From NCBI GenBank assembly GCA_017402845.1, contig JAFPLH010000028.1, positions 102,430 through 148,743 of the forward strand: a DNA stretch of 46,314 nt, written 5' to 3'. This DNA is from Clostridia bacterium. Its GTDB lineage: Bacteria > Bacillota > Clostridia > Oscillospirales > Acutalibacteraceae. The position numbers and the translations under genes are program-made. Positions 9,094 to 18,795 of this stretch are shown piece after piece. Each line of letters starts with the position of its first letter. Within the stretch, counting starts at the first letter, position 1. The notes beneath the pieces were generated by a model that saw nothing but the letters and a program-made list of their open reading frames with translations, did not search any database and was not told the DNA's origin.

Positions 9094-11202
9094 TTAATCC
9101 TGTTTAACAACATTCTGAGCCGCTTGATCTGCTTTATGCAGCAGCGCTTTCAGTGCAAGCTGTGAAAACTCCGTTTGACAATTCAAATGCTTTTTCCCTC
9201 GTTTGTCTGCCATTACATAAGCAGTATCAGGCTGCTGTATTCTTGTGTTGACATTATCGCTCCACATAACCTTTAATATATCGTCGCAGCGTTTGTATAT
9301 ATCCTCGTCCTCAACAGGAAATACAAGCTCTACTCGTCTGTCAAGGTTTCTGGGCATCCAGTCTGCCGAACCTAAATACATTTCCGGATTTCCGCCATTT
9401 TCAAACTTAAATATTCTGCTATGCTCCAAAAGCTGACCTACTATGCTGTGTACGGTAATATTTTCGCTTATATTCTCTATTCCCGGTATAAGGCAGCATA
9501 TGCCTCTTACTATCAGCTTAACAGGTACATTTGCCATAGAAGCATTATACAAAAGCTGAATTATCGCCGGATCTACAAGAGAGTTGATCTTAACTGTAAT
9601 ACCTGCCGGCAGTCCGTTCTTTGCATTATCTATTTCCTGTCTGATCTTATCCTCAAAAAACATTCTCATACCGTGAGGCGCAACTACAAATTTATTATAC
9701 TGCGGCGGCAGCGAATACCCTGTGAGTACATTAAATAAAGAAGAAGCGTCCTCGCCGTATTCCTCTTTGCAGGTAAACAAACCCATATCAGTGTAAAAGC
9801 GTGCAGTACTGTCGTTATAGTTTCCAGTGCCCATGTGCAGATATCTGCGAATACCGTCTTCTTCGCTGCGTACTACAAGGCATATTTTACAGTGCGTTTT
9901 CAAGCCGCTTAAACCGTATATTACATGACAGCCTGCTTTTTCAAGCTTTCTCGCCCATGCAATATTGTTTTCTTCGTCAAAGCGTGCTTTAAGCTCTACA
10001 AGCACCGTAACCTGTTTGCCGTTTTCTGCGGCTTTTATAAGTGCGTCTACTATCGGAGAATTTCCGCTTACTCTGTAAAGAGTCTGTTTGATCGCAAGCA
10101 CCTTTTCATCTTTGGCAGCGTCACGAACGAACCGCACAACGCAGTCAAAGCTGTCATACGGGTGATGTACGAATCTGTCTTTTTCTCTTATTGCCTCGAA
10201 AATATCGTCATAGCCGTAAAAATCCGGCGGCGGATCAACAGGCTTTATCGGTTTGAACAACAGCTTATCACAGCCCTTTATACCGGCAAACTTCGCTAAA
10301 AATGTCAAATCAAGAGGTCCGTGGCAAGGGTATATCTCGCTTTCATCAACGCCGAGCATTTCTACAAGGAATTTTCTTAACTGCTTATCGCATTTGTCTT
10401 TGATCTCAAGTCTTATCGGCTTTCCTCGTCTGCGCTGCTTTATCGATTTCTCTATCTCTGTCATAAGATTGTCGGTATCCTCGTCAATATCAAGGTCTGA
10501 ATCTCTCGTTATGCGGAACGGACAGCAAGCCTTTATCTTAAACAGCTCGAACAGTTCGTCAAGACGAGAGATAATGATATTTTCGAGAAGAACAAAATCC
10601 CTCTCCCCTTTTGCAGGCAGTTCAATAAATCTCGGCAATACAGACGGTACCTGCATAACCGCAAAAAACGTTTCTTTGTCGTCATTCATAAGCCTTACGG
10701 CAAGGTTAAGACTTTTATTGAGCAGCAGCGGAAAAGGTCTGCTCGGATCTACCGCAAGCGGCGTTAATACCGGAAATATCACCTTATCAAAGTATTTGTC
10801 ACAAAACGCCTTTTGTTCATCGTTAAGCTCGCTTATCTTTTTTATGTATATGTCGTGTTTCTTTAGTACAGGCAAAATCGACCTGTTAAGGCAATTGTAC
10901 TGGTGCTCGGAAAAATCATGAATTTTATCCGACAAACGATTATAAAGCTGTTTCGGAGTAAGCCCCGACAGATCGGTGGTTTTAACTCCATGCTCCATCT
11001 GGTCAATGACACCGGCAACACGCACCATCATAAACTCGTCAAGATTAGACGCTGTGATCGCCAGAAACTTGACTCTCTCCATTATCGGATTTTCTTTTTC
11101 AAAGGCTTCTTCAATAACTCTTGTATTAAAATCCATCCAGCTTAGCTGTCGGTTATTATACGGAAACTTCTTCCCCTTGCCTTTTTCGTAATTTTCATCC
11201 AT
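9094..11202 (-). CDS. ppk: Polyphosphate kinase (PPK1)
   Basis: This enzyme reversibly polymerises the ATP gamma-phosphate into polyphosphate. It has 702 residues from the ATG at 11202; the frame continues 20 codons upstream, but AAAGGAG lies ten bases before this ATG and the protein then begins MDENYEKGKG. The N-domain holds NRQLSWMDFNTRV and NLDEFMMVRVAG. The catalytic half has SPIVDALIKAAENGKQV, VLVELKARFDEENNI, the active-site histidine in THCKICLVV, and the second histidine segment YLHMGTGNYN. Length fits PPK1 (E. coli about 690). It is convergent with birA and lies about 200 bases after dapB, so it may be transcribed separately. Confidence 0.97.
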   Translation of the reverse strand: MDENYEKGKGKKFPYNNRQLSWMDFNTRVIEEAFEKENPIMERVKFLAITASNLDEFMMVRVAGVIDQMEHGVKTTDLSGLTPKQLYNRLSDKIHDFSEHQYNCLNRSILPVLKKHDIYIKKISELNDEQKAFCDKYFDKVIFPVLTPLAVDPSRPFPLLLNKSLNLAVRLMNDDKETFFAVMQVPSVLPRFIELPAKGERDFVLLENIIISRLDELFELFKIKACCPFRITRDSDLDIDEDTDNLMTEIEKSIKQRRRGKPIRLEIKDKCDKQLRKFLVEMLGVDESEIYPCHGPLDLTFLAKFAGIKGCDKLLFKPIKPVDPPPDFYGYDDIFEAIREKDRFVHHPYDSFDCVVRFVRDAAKDEKVLAIKQTLYRVSGNSPIVDALIKAAENGKQVTVLVELKARFDEENNIAWARKLEKAGCHVIYGLSGLKTHCKICLVVRSEEDGIRRYLHMGTGNYNDSTARFYTDMGLFTCKEEYGEDASSLFNVLTGYSLPPQYNKFVVAPHGMRMFFEDKIRQEIDNAKNGLPAGITVKINSLVDPAIIQLLYNASMANVPVKLIVRGICCLIPGIENISENITVHSIVGQLLEHSRIFKFENGGNPEMYLGSADWMPRNLDRRVELVFPVEDEDIYKRCDDILKVMWSDNVNTRIQQPDTAYVMADKRGKKHLNCQTEFSQLALKALLHKADQAAQNVVKQD

Positions 11203-11398
11203 TGAACGATCTCCTTTGTTTACCGATCTAATCATACGGTAATACATTTTTTCCGATCCCATACCTTCGGCACATATCGCCCTTCAATTTTTCTTTCCGT
11301 TTTTTTGTGTGAAGTGTAGAGTTTTGAAAGATGATCTTACAATACTTCCACTTTTCACTCTAATTCAAATATTAATATCGCTGACTATAAATCTATTA

Positions 11399-12160
11399 TC
11401 AATATCTTTCTTTGAGCAAGTCAGACATATCGTAATTGCCGGGCTTTTTATCTGCCAGAAACAGTGCGGCATTAACAGCGCCCTCACCGAAAAGATTTCG
11501 TGACTGTGCATGATGTGATATTGTAAGCACTTCATTTTCACCGGCAAAAATAACGTCATGTTCACCGACAATATTTCCGCCTCTGATACTGCTTATGCCT
11601 ATTTCTTTTTTATCTCTTTTTTTCCTTACAGAGTGTCTGTCGTATACATATTCGGGCTCATTCTCTTTGACCTGTGAGATACCGTCTGCTATCATAAGGG
11701 CAGTACCTGAGGGAGCGTCAATTTTTCTGCTGTGGTGTTTCTCAACTATTTCTATATCATAGTCATCACCTAAAACTTTAGCGGCAGTTTTTGAGATCTC
11801 TATCAGCAAATTGATTCCAAGCGACATATTACCCGAACGGAAAACTGCAATTTTCTCTGCTGCTTTGTTTATACTGTCAATTTGTTCTTTGCTGTATCCT
11901 GTTGTACATAATACACAGGGAATACTATTCTCAACTGCATATCTAAGTAGTCCGGCAAGTGCGGCAGGGTTTGAAAAATCAATTATTACATCAGGTTTTT
12001 CTTTCACATCATCAAAATAACTGTATACGGGATACTCATTTTTTATTCCGTCATACACATCTACTCCGCATATGATTTTTGCGTCAGCTCGCTGTGATAC
12101 CATAGCCGAAATTACTTGTCCCATTCTGCCGTTACAACCTGACATTAAAATATTTATCAC
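11399..12160 (-). CDS. dapB: 4-hydroxy-tetrahydrodipicolinate reductase
   Basis: This is the second committed enzyme of the diaminopimelate/lysine branch and uses NAD(P)H. It has 253 residues. The Rossmann motif is MSGCNGRMGQ at the N-terminus, and the substrate and catalytic segment is EKHHSRKIDAPSGTAL. The start is a GTG (protein begins MINILMSGC) with AAGGAG nine bases upstream. It follows asd on the same strand after about 145 bases containing a hairpin, so it could be read with asd or from its own weak promoter (-10 TATAAT at 12214-12209). Confidence 0.96.
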   Translation of the reverse strand: MINILMSGCNGRMGQVISAMVSQRADAKIICGVDVYDGIKNEYPVYSYFDDVKEKPDVIIDFSNPAALAGLLRYAVENSIPCVLCTTGYSKEQIDSINKAAEKIAVFRSGNMSLGINLLIEISKTAAKVLGDDYDIEIVEKHHSRKIDAPSGTALMIADGISQVKENEPEYVYDRHSVRKKRDKKEIGISSIRGGNIVGEHDVIFAGENEVLTISHHAQSRNLFGEGAVNAALFLADKKPGNYDMSDLLKERY

Positions 12161-12237
12161 AATAATTATCTCCTTTTTTATTATTCTGCGTTAGTCTTTT
12201 TATATTCTATTATAGCAGTATGAAGGTATTATTATAC

Positions 12238-12287
12238 AAAACAGGGCAACAGGAAATATACCGAAAATTATATATACCCGTTGCCCC
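12238..12287 (-). terminator. Hairpin between asd and dapB, probable terminator
   Basis: GGGCAAC (12244-12250) pairs with GTTGCCC (12280-12286), with further pairing inside. On the minus strand the stem is followed by TGTTTTG. It lies just after the asd stop and may limit read-through into dapB. Confidence 0.6.
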
Positions 12288-12306
12288 AAAAACTGTCTAT
12301 GCCTTA

Positions 12307-13383
12307 TCAGTCCATATAACCCTTAGCAGCCAGAAGCTCAGCCAAAAGCACAGCACCGCCGGCAGCGCCTCTAAGTGTATTATGTGACATACAAACAAAC
12401 TTGATGTCATACTGTGTATCTTCTCTGAGTCTGCCTACTGAAACAGCCATACCGCCTTCAAGATTTCTTTCAGACTTGATCTGCGGTCTGTCGTTCTCTG
12501 TAAAGTAGTGCAGGAACTGCTTCGGAGCACTCGGAAGACCAAGCTTTTGCGGCTCGCCGCTGTAATTGTTCCATCTCTCGATGATCTCGTCTATTGAGAT
12601 CTTCTTATCGAAAGATACAAATACTGCTGCTGTATGACCGTCGCTTACGGGAACACGAATACACTGAGCTGTAATAGAAGGAGTCTGAGCAGGCTTAATC
12701 TCGCCGTCCTCGATAGTACCCCAGATCTTGAGCGGTTCTTTCTCGCTCTTTTCCTCCTCGCCGCCGATGTAAGGAATTACGTTATCTATCATTTCAGGCC
12801 AGCGCTCAAATGTCTTGCCTGCGCCGGAGATTGCCTGATATGTGCATGCAAGCACCTTTGTTACACCGAGATCCATAAGAGGGTGAATTGCCGGTACATA
12901 GCTCTGAAGCGAGCAGTTAGACTTAACTGCGATAAAGCCTTTCTTTGTACCAAGGCGCTTTCTCTGCGACTCAATGATAGCAAGATGATCTGAATTTATC
13001 TCAGGAATTATCATCGGAACATCAGGAGTAAAGCGGTGTGCGGAGTTGTTAGATACAACCGGACATTCTGCCTTTGCATAAGCCTCCTCAAGTGCTCTGA
13101 TATCTTCTTTTTTCATATCAACTGCACAGAATACGAAATCAACCTTTGAAGCAACTTCTTCAACCTTTGAAGCGTCCATGATAACCATTTTCTTCATAGA
13201 CTTAGGCATTGGTATCTGAAGTGCCCAGCGGTTACCTGCGGCCTCCTCGTATGTTTTGCCTGCACTTCTTGCACTTGCAGCCAGAACAACTACATTGAAC
13301 CAGGGGTGATTGTCAAGCAGGGTAGCAAATCTCTGACCTACCATACCTGTTGCACCGATAATACCTACATTATACTGCTTCAT
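12307..13383 (-). CDS. asd: Aspartate-semialdehyde dehydrogenase (archaeal/fungal-type clade)
   Basis: This enzyme reduces aspartyl phosphate to aspartate semialdehyde for lysine, threonine and methionine. It has 358 residues. The NADP-binding motif is GIIGATGMVGQRFA, the nucleophile is Cys157 in KSNCSLQ, GAGKTFERWPE follows, and His250 lies in VPVSDGHTA. The SNCSLQ signature and the GGEEEKSEKEPLKIWG stretch place it with the longer archaeal/fungal-like enzymes rather than the E. coli type. RBS AAAGGATTG precedes the ATG. It heads a leftward group with dapB. Confidence 0.96.
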   Translation of the reverse strand: MKQYNVGIIGATGMVGQRFATLLDNHPWFNVVVLAASARSAGKTYEEAAGNRWALQIPMPKSMKKMVIMDASKVEEVASKVDFVFCAVDMKKEDIRALEEAYAKAECPVVSNNSAHRFTPDVPMIIPEINSDHLAIIESQRKRLGTKKGFIAVKSNCSLQSYVPAIHPLMDLGVTKVLACTYQAISGAGKTFERWPEMIDNVIPYIGGEEEKSEKEPLKIWGTIEDGEIKPAQTPSITAQCIRVPVSDGHTAAVFVSFDKKISIDEIIERWNNYSGEPQKLGLPSAPKQFLHYFTENDRPQIKSERNLEGGMAVSVGRLREDTQYDIKFVCMSHNTLRGAAGGAVLLAELLAAKGYMD

Positions 13384-13649
13384 TTTAAATCAATCCTTTC
13401 CTAAACCTCACAGCCGGCTTGTATTGACATTACTTTATAAAATGTGTAAAATAAAGTTTGATATCTACAATCGGCTTAAAAGCAGCCAACAAAAATCAGC
13501 AGACTTCAAAAAAGAAATCTCTACTTAATTTTATCATTATTATTATACGTTGTCAAATCGAAAACGGTACATTCTGCAAATTTTTCAAAGATTTTTATAA
13601 TTCTTTTGTACTCAAAAACTATTGCGAACAGAAAAGAAAGGAAACTTAC

Positions 13650-14675
13650 ATGAAAACAAGCGATTATTTCTATGATCTGCCTAAAGAGCTTATCGCTCAG
13701 ACGCCGCTTGAAAAAAGAGATTCTTCACGGCTTCTCGTACTGGACAGAAAAACCGGCGAAACCTGCCACAAGCATTTTTTTGACATTGCCGATTATCTTG
13801 AAGAAGGCGATTGTCTTATACTTAACGATTCAAGGGTACTTCCTGCAAGATTATACGGTATAAAGAAGGATACCGGAGCAAGAGTGGAATTTTTACTGCT
13901 TAAACAACATTCTCAGAAGGTATGGGAATGTCTTGCAGGCCCCGGAAAAAAAGCCCGTGAGGACACACAGTTTATTTTCGGCGGCGGTATTATGACCTGC
14001 AAGGTACTCGAAGTACTTGATAACGGAAACAGAATGGTTGAGTTCACTTGCGAGGATAATTTTTTCACAGCGCTTGACAAGCTGGGAGAAATGCCGCTTC
14101 CGCCGTATATCACAAAAAAGCTTGAGGATAAAGAACGCTATCAGACAGTATACAGCAGAGAATTAGGCTCGGCTGCCGCCCCGACCGCCGGTCTGCATTT
14201 TACCGAAGAACTTCTGCAAAGCCTGCGTGAAAAGGGTATAAATATAGGTTATGTTACTCTCCATGTCGGACTTGGTACATTCAGACCGGTCAAGGTTGAC
14301 GATATTTCACAGCATAAAATGCACAGCGAACATTACGAAGTACCCAAAGAAACAGCAGAGCTTATAGCTGCCACAAAAAAAGCAGGAAAGAGAGTTATCT
14401 CGGTAGGTACAACAAGCTGCAGAACGCTTGAATCAGTTGCAAAGGAACACGGAGAAGTTATTGCCTGCGACGGATATACCGATATATTTATTTATCCGCC
14501 GTATGAATTCAAGGTGCTCGACGGACTTATAACTAATTTTCATCTGCCCGAAAGCACGCTTATTATGCTTGTTTCTGCATTTGCAGGCTATGAAAATACC
14601 ATGAACGCATACAAAACAGCAGTTGAAGAAAAATACAGGTTTTTCAGCTTCGGTGACGCTATGCTCATAATTTAA
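13650..14675 (+). CDS. queA: tRNA preQ1(34) S-adenosylmethionine ribosyltransferase-isomerase
   Basis: QueA moves the ribosyl part of AdoMet onto preQ1 in tRNA, making epoxyqueuosine. It has 341 residues from the ATG at 13650 ([17 protein letters not shown]). The open frame runs 64 codons further upstream, but AAAGGAAAC sits just before this ATG and the family length is matched. Visible family segments are [51 protein letters not shown] and [16 protein letters not shown]. No tgt or other queuosine gene is nearby. Confidence 0.96.
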   Translation: MKTSDYFYDLPKELIAQTPLEKRDSSRLLVLDRKTGETCHKHFFDIADYLEEGDCLILNDSRVLPARLYGIKKDTGARVEFLLLKQHSQKVWECLAGPGKKAREDTQFIFGGGIMTCKVLEVLDNGNRMVEFTCEDNFFTALDKLGEMPLPPYITKKLEDKERYQTVYSRELGSAAAPTAGLHFTEELLQSLREKGINIGYVTLHVGLGTFRPVKVDDISQHKMHSEHYEVPKETAELIAATKKAGKRVISVGTTSCRTLESVAKEHGEVIACDGYTDIFIYPPYEFKVLDGLITNFHLPESTLIMLVSAFAGYENTMNAYKTAVEEKYRFFSFGDAMLII

Positions 14676-15047
14676 CTCTAATATTCATGCTTTGATTTGA
14701 AAAATATACTTTCACACACAAATTAGCACCTATTATTTACACGGTTGTTGAACGAGTAAAGAAATTGTGAATAATTAAAGTTTTTTGTCAAACTTTTTTT
14801 CAAAAAAGTTTGCGGGGTTCTAAGTGGCAGCGAGTCTCGCCTGCCGGCTCGGTCGGTGCTTCTGCTTCGCAGAGTTCTCCACCGGAGAACCGCACCCCCT
14901 TAGCCGCCGGAGACACGCTCCAGCCCTTTGCAAGGGGTGAATTTCAACACCGTCCTACGTACTGTGTTGAAAGCGTCCCCTTATATAATAAATTTATTAA
15001 TAGTTTATTTACTTGTTCAAAAACCCTGCTATTATTTCCGATAGATA
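14676..15047. other. Intergenic region dominated by interspersed repeat A
   Basis: Between queA and the gltX promoter there is no supportable gene. About 195 bases are the family A repeat listed separately; the rest is AT-rich. An open frame through the repeat has no ribosome site and is treated as spurious. Confidence 0.6.
14787..14980. repeat. Interspersed repeat family A, copy 1
   Basis: This GC-rich block is over 85% identical in its core to 28743-28935. It opens with a hairpin (AAACTTTTTT against AAAAAAGTTT), then GCGGGGTTCTAAG and the core TCGCCTGCCGGCTCGGTCGG. The hairpins CTGCTTCGCAG and TTCTCCACCGGAGAA follow, then CCCCCTTAGCCGCCGGAG, and a closing hairpin TTTCAACAC against GTGTTGAAA. 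First and last stems differ in sequence from copy 2 yet stay paired. Confidence 0.85.
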
Positions 15048-15076
15048 TTGAATTTTTGTCAAAAATATGATATAAT
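15048..15076 (+). promoter_or_regulatory. Promoter of gltX
   Basis: TTGAAT (15048-15053), a 17-base spacer and a perfect TATAAT (15071-15076) lie about 40 bases before the gltX start. Confidence 0.7.
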
Positions 15077-15118
15077 ACTGCGGTATAAAAAACGCATATA
15101 GAGGAGATGTATGTTAAT

Positions 15119-16579
15119 ATGGCGGGTAAGGTTAGAACACGCTATGCCCCAAGTCCTACGGGCTTTATGCACGTTGGCAATTTAAGAACTGCACTTTACG
15201 AATACCTTATTGCAAAATCGCAAGACGGTACGTTTGTACTCAGAATTGAAGATACAGACCAGGAACGTTATGTTGAAGGTGCGGTTGACGTAATTTATAA
15301 CACACTCAGAACAGCAGGACTCAAGCACGACGAAGGCCCCGATATCGGCGGCGAATACGGCCCTTATGTACAAAGCGAACGCAAGGATATGTACCGCCCG
15401 TTTGCAGAAAAGCTTATTGAAGAAGGCAAAGCGTACCGCTGCTTTTGTTCAAAGGAAAGACTTGAAGCTCTCAGAGAAACCAAGGAGTACGCTCAAGGCG
15501 GCTATGACAGACATTGCCGTGATCTCCCTTCTGAGGAGATCAACAAGCTTCTTGCTGAGGGTGTTCCCTATGTTATACGTCAAAAAATGCCCATAGACGG
15601 CGAAACTACCTTTACCGACGCTGTATACGGTGAAATTACTGCCCCGAACAGCGAGCTTCAGGATCAGATCCTCATTAAAACCGACGGATACCCCACTTAT
15701 AACTTTGCAAATGTAATCGACGATCATACAATGGGTATTACTCACGTTGTTAGAGGGTGTGAGTACCTTTCTTCTACTCCGAAATATAATCTTTTGTATG
15801 ATTCGTTCGGTTGGGAGATTCCCACCTATGTTCATCTTCCGCTTATTATGGGCAAAGACGCTGACGACAAGATCTCTAAGCTTTCTAAGCGTCACGGCTC
15901 AACAGGATTTGAAGATCTTATTAAAGAAGGTTATCTGCCCGAGGCTATTATAAATTATATTGCTCTTTTGGGCTGGTGTCCAAAAGACAATCAAGAGATA
16001 TTTACTCTCAAAGAGCTTGAAAAGGCTTTCAGTATTGACGGTATCAGCAAATCACCTGCCGTATTTGACTATAACAAGCTTGAGTGGTTCAACGGCGAAT
16101 ACATCAAGGCAATGACAACCGAACAGTTTGAGAAGATCGCAAAGCCGTATATTTTACAGGCTATTGGTGACAAACCACTCGACACCTTAAAGCTTGCGTC
16201 TATTTTGCAGCAGAGAACTACAAAGCTTACACAAATTCCCGAAACTATCGGATTTTTCGCACAGCTTCCGGAATATACTAAGGATATGTTCGTAAACAAG
16301 AAAAGCAAAACAAATCTCGAAAATTCACCTGTAATGCTCAAAGCCGTTTACAGCGAGCTTTCAGGTCTTGACGACTGGTCACATGACGCACTTCATGATC
16401 TGCTTATTAATTTAGCCGTAAAGCTTGGTGTTAAAAACGGCACTGTTATGTGGCCTGCAAGAATTGCATTGTCAGGTAAAACTGTAACGCCGGGCGGAGC
16501 TATTGAAATACTTGATATACTCGGCAAAGAAGAATCACTTGCAAGACTTGAAAACGGTCTTAAAATGTTTGGCGAGTGA
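15119..16579 (+). CDS. gltX: Glutamate--tRNA ligase
   Basis: This class I synthetase charges tRNA-Glu. It has 486 residues from the ATG at 15119 (MAGKVRTRYAPSPTG). An ATG four codons earlier directly touches the GAGGAG site, so it is unlikely. The HIGH-type motif is PSPTGFMHVGNLRTAL, the KMSKS-type motif is KISKLSKRHG, and the C-terminal helical anticodon domain is complete. It is followed after 21 bases by glnS, forming a two-gene unit. Confidence 0.96.
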   Translation: MAGKVRTRYAPSPTGFMHVGNLRTALYEYLIAKSQDGTFVLRIEDTDQERYVEGAVDVIYNTLRTAGLKHDEGPDIGGEYGPYVQSERKDMYRPFAEKLIEEGKAYRCFCSKERLEALRETKEYAQGGYDRHCRDLPSEEINKLLAEGVPYVIRQKMPIDGETTFTDAVYGEITAPNSELQDQILIKTDGYPTYNFANVIDDHTMGITHVVRGCEYLSSTPKYNLLYDSFGWEIPTYVHLPLIMGKDADDKISKLSKRHGSTGFEDLIKEGYLPEAIINYIALLGWCPKDNQEIFTLKELEKAFSIDGISKSPAVFDYNKLEWFNGEYIKAMTTEQFEKIAKPYILQAIGDKPLDTLKLASILQQRTTKLTQIPETIGFFAQLPEYTKDMFVNKKSKTNLENSPVMLKAVYSELSGLDDWSHDALHDLLINLAVKLGVKNGTVMWPARIALSGKTVTPGGAIEILDILGKEESLARLENGLKMFGE

Positions 16580-16600
16580 TCGTTTCATCGGAGGTTCAAA

Positions 16601-18298
16601 ATGTCAGAAGATATTATAAAAGATAAAGAAGAAAAATCAGGCAACGCAAATTTTATACATGATTTTATTGACGAGGATATTGCTAAGGGCGGTCAGTTTG
16701 AGGGTATGACTGTACACACTCGTTTTCCGCCCGAACCTAACGGTTACATTCACATAGGTCATGCAAAGGCTGTGTGCATAAACTTTGGTACTGCTGAAAA
16801 ATACGGTGGTATGTGCAACCTCAGAATGGACGACACAAACCCCACAAAAGAAGACGAAGAATACGTTGACGCAATCAAAGAAGATATTGAATGGCTCGGC
16901 TTTACTTGGGACGACAGATTCTATTATGCATCACAGTATTTTGAAAAGATGTATGAATGTGCTATTGAGCTTATAGAAAAAGGCTTGGCTTATGTTTGTG
17001 AGCTTACTCCCGAACAGGTGAAGGAGTACAGAGGCGATCTCTCCTCACCTGCAAAAAGTCCGTATCGTGACAGACCGATAGAGGAAAGCCTTGATCTCTT
17101 TAAACGTATGCGTGCAGGCGAGTTTCCTGACGGCTCTATGACACTCAGAGCAAAAATTGATCTGGCTTCAGGCAACTTTAATATGCGTGATCCCGTATTG
17201 TACAGAATAAACCGCATTACTCACCACCGCACAGGAAACGATTGGTGCATATATCCTATGTATGACTTTGCTCACACAATTGAGGACGCTATGGAGCATA
17301 TCACACACAGCTTGTGCTCGCTTGAATTTGAGGCTCACCGTCCGCTTTATGACTGGGTAAAGAATAATGTTACTCTCCCCTCAAAGCCAAGACAGATAGA
17401 GTTTGCAAGACTCGGTATTACCAACACGGTTATGAGCAAAAGAAAGCTTCGTAAGCTTGTTGAAGATAAGATAGTAGCAGGTTGGGACGATCCGCGTATG
17501 CCTACTATATGCGGTTTGAGAAGACGAGGATATACACCGAGATCAATTCGTAATTTCTGTGACAGAATAGGTGTTTCAAAGGTAAATTCTACTGTTGATT
17601 ACAGCTTTTTGGAGTTTTGTTTGAGAGAAGATCTCAACGAAACTGCTGAGCGTACAATGGCTGTTATTGATCCGGTAAAGCTTATCATTACAAACTATCC
17701 CGAAGGCAAAACAGAAGAATTCGAGATCGAAAACAATCCTAACCGCCCTGAGGACGGCAAGCGTACAATAACATTTTCAAGAGAGTGTTATATCGAAGCT
17801 TCCGACTATACCGACACACCTGTTAAAGGCTATTTCAGACTTTATCCCGGCAACGAGGTAAGACTAAAAACAACTTATATCGTTAAATGCACAGGCTGCA
17901 AGCGTGATGAAAACGGTAATCTCTTAGAGGTATATGCGGAATACGATCCCGAAACAAGGGGCGGCAACGCTCCCGACGGAAGAAAGATCAAAGGTACTAT
18001 TCACTGGGTTGACGCTAATAATTGTGCAGAAGCTGAAGTAAGACTCTATGACAATCTTTTCACCGATCCTGAGCCCGACACCGGCGACAAGAATTTCTTA
18101 GACTATATTAACCCCGATTCTCTTAAAATTGTCAAGAACTGCAAGGTTGAAAAGTCTATGGAAACTATGAAGGCACCAAAGAGTTTTCAGTTTATGCGTC
18201 AGGGTTATTTCTGCATAGACAGCAAAGACTCATGTGAAGGTCATCTTGTATTTAACAGAAGCGTATCTCTTAAAGACAGCTTTAAAAAGAAAAAATAA
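16601..18298 (+). CDS. glnS: Glutamine--tRNA ligase
   Basis: This enzyme charges tRNA-Gln directly. It has 565 residues. The HIGH-type motif is [20 protein letters not shown], the KMSKS-type motif is NTVMSKRKL, and the C-terminal anticodon-binding beta-barrels extend to the end. RBS GGAGG lies about ten bases before the ATG. GlnS is absent from many Firmicutes, which use GltX plus GatCAB; here GltX and GlnS are adjacent and co-transcribed. That suggests GltX is discriminating in this organism. Confidence 0.97.
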   Translation: MSEDIIKDKEEKSGNANFIHDFIDEDIAKGGQFEGMTVHTRFPPEPNGYIHIGHAKAVCINFGTAEKYGGMCNLRMDDTNPTKEDEEYVDAIKEDIEWLGFTWDDRFYYASQYFEKMYECAIELIEKGLAYVCELTPEQVKEYRGDLSSPAKSPYRDRPIEESLDLFKRMRAGEFPDGSMTLRAKIDLASGNFNMRDPVLYRINRITHHRTGNDWCIYPMYDFAHTIEDAMEHITHSLCSLEFEAHRPLYDWVKNNVTLPSKPRQIEFARLGITNTVMSKRKLRKLVEDKIVAGWDDPRMPTICGLRRRGYTPRSIRNFCDRIGVSKVNSTVDYSFLEFCLREDLNETAERTMAVIDPVKLIITNYPEGKTEEFEIENNPNRPEDGKRTITFSRECYIEASDYTDTPVKGYFRLYPGNEVRLKTTYIVKCTGCKRDENGNLLEVYAEYDPETRGGNAPDGRKIKGTIHWVDANNCAEAEVRLYDNLFTDPEPDTGDKNFLDYINPDSLKIVKNCKVEKSMETMKAPKSFQFMRQGYFCIDSKDSCEGHLVFNRSVSLKDSFKKKK

Positions 18299-18315
18299 TA
18301 AGTTATTAAAAAAAA

Positions 18316-18351
18316 TCCGATACACTCAAAGCGAATGTATCGGAGTTTTTT
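18316..18351. terminator. Bidirectional terminator between glnS and the his operon
   Basis: TCCGATACA pairs with TGTATCGGA. A T6 tract follows on the plus strand and a T8 tract on the minus strand, ending both the glnS and the leftward his transcripts. Confidence 0.93.
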
Positions 18352-18374
18352 GTATGTGTAAGTTTAGGAACTGT

Positions 18375-18535
18375 TCATCAATAGCTTTTGATTTCTGCTT
18401 GTCTAATTCGTCCTGCACAGCGTTAAATTCCCTTGAAATACGTCAGTATTCCTGCGGTCATTTTATGCACTCTGACGAAAAATCTGACTACGCATCTTCG
18501 GCACTGCCTTTGTGCGGTATTGCCCAAGATCATTT
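18375..18535. repeat. Interspersed repeat family B, copy 1 (left end degraded)
   Basis: It shares the core CCCTTGAAATACGTCAGTAT and the following GCGGTCATTTTATGCACTCT with the copy at 40424-40601. The right terminal sequence TTTGTGCGGTATTGCCC is recognisable. No matching left terminal repeat is visible, so it looks truncated or diverged. It lies downstream of the his operon. Confidence 0.7.
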
Positions 18536-18555
18536 TTATGATTTGTTATATCATC

Positions 18556-18780
18556 TTAAAACGGAAGCTTAAACTTTCCGCCCAATTTATCAGCTATCTT
18601 ATCACCTACTCCGCTTTTTACCTTTTCAACAACAATGTCATAGATCTTCTCGCACTCTGCCTCCGGCAGCTTTGTTTCTTTTGAAATAAGCTTAACCGCC
18701 TCTTGCTTGTTAGACAATGCCTTTAAGATCTCAGGGTTACTCTTAACCTTTTCAACTGCCTGCATTACTTTTTCATTCAT
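18556..18780 (-). CDS. Small hypothetical protein, last gene of the his operon
   Basis: The protein has 74 residues, is charged and helical, with no signal peptide or membrane segment, and begins MNEKVMQAVEKVKSN. I do not recognise the family. AAAGGACG lies eight bases before the ATG. It begins only 15 bases after the histidinol phosphatase stop on the same strand, so it is probably transcribed with the his genes. The helix-rich composition with repeated Val-Glu-Lys heptad-like spacing could support oligomerisation, which is inference only. Confidence 0.72.
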   Translation of the reverse strand: MNEKVMQAVEKVKSNPEILKALSNKQEAVKLISKETKLPEAECEKIYDIVVEKVKSGVGDKIADKLGGKFKLPF

Positions 18781-18795
18781 AGTTCAAACGTCCTT

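Noticed and set aside
10253-10921. 222-codon open frame opposite ppk
   Set aside because: It is the antisense shadow of the well-supported ppk gene and shows no family motif or ribosome site.
12150-12180. Near-identical ribosome-site region at dapB and hisIE (GGAGATAATTATT then RTG)
   Set aside because: The similarity ends within a few codons, and both proteins start MIN; probably convergence on a strong start region.
13384-13457. Lysine riboswitch before asd
   Set aside because: The upstream space is too short and lacks the conserved core.
13458-13649. Upstream 64-codon extension of queA
   Set aside because: A good AAAGGAAAC site and the family start lie at 13650; the extension is low-complexity and Lys/Ile-rich.
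14810-15070. 86-codon ORF
   Set aside because: It lies in repeat A, without a ribosome site; the codons follow the hairpins.
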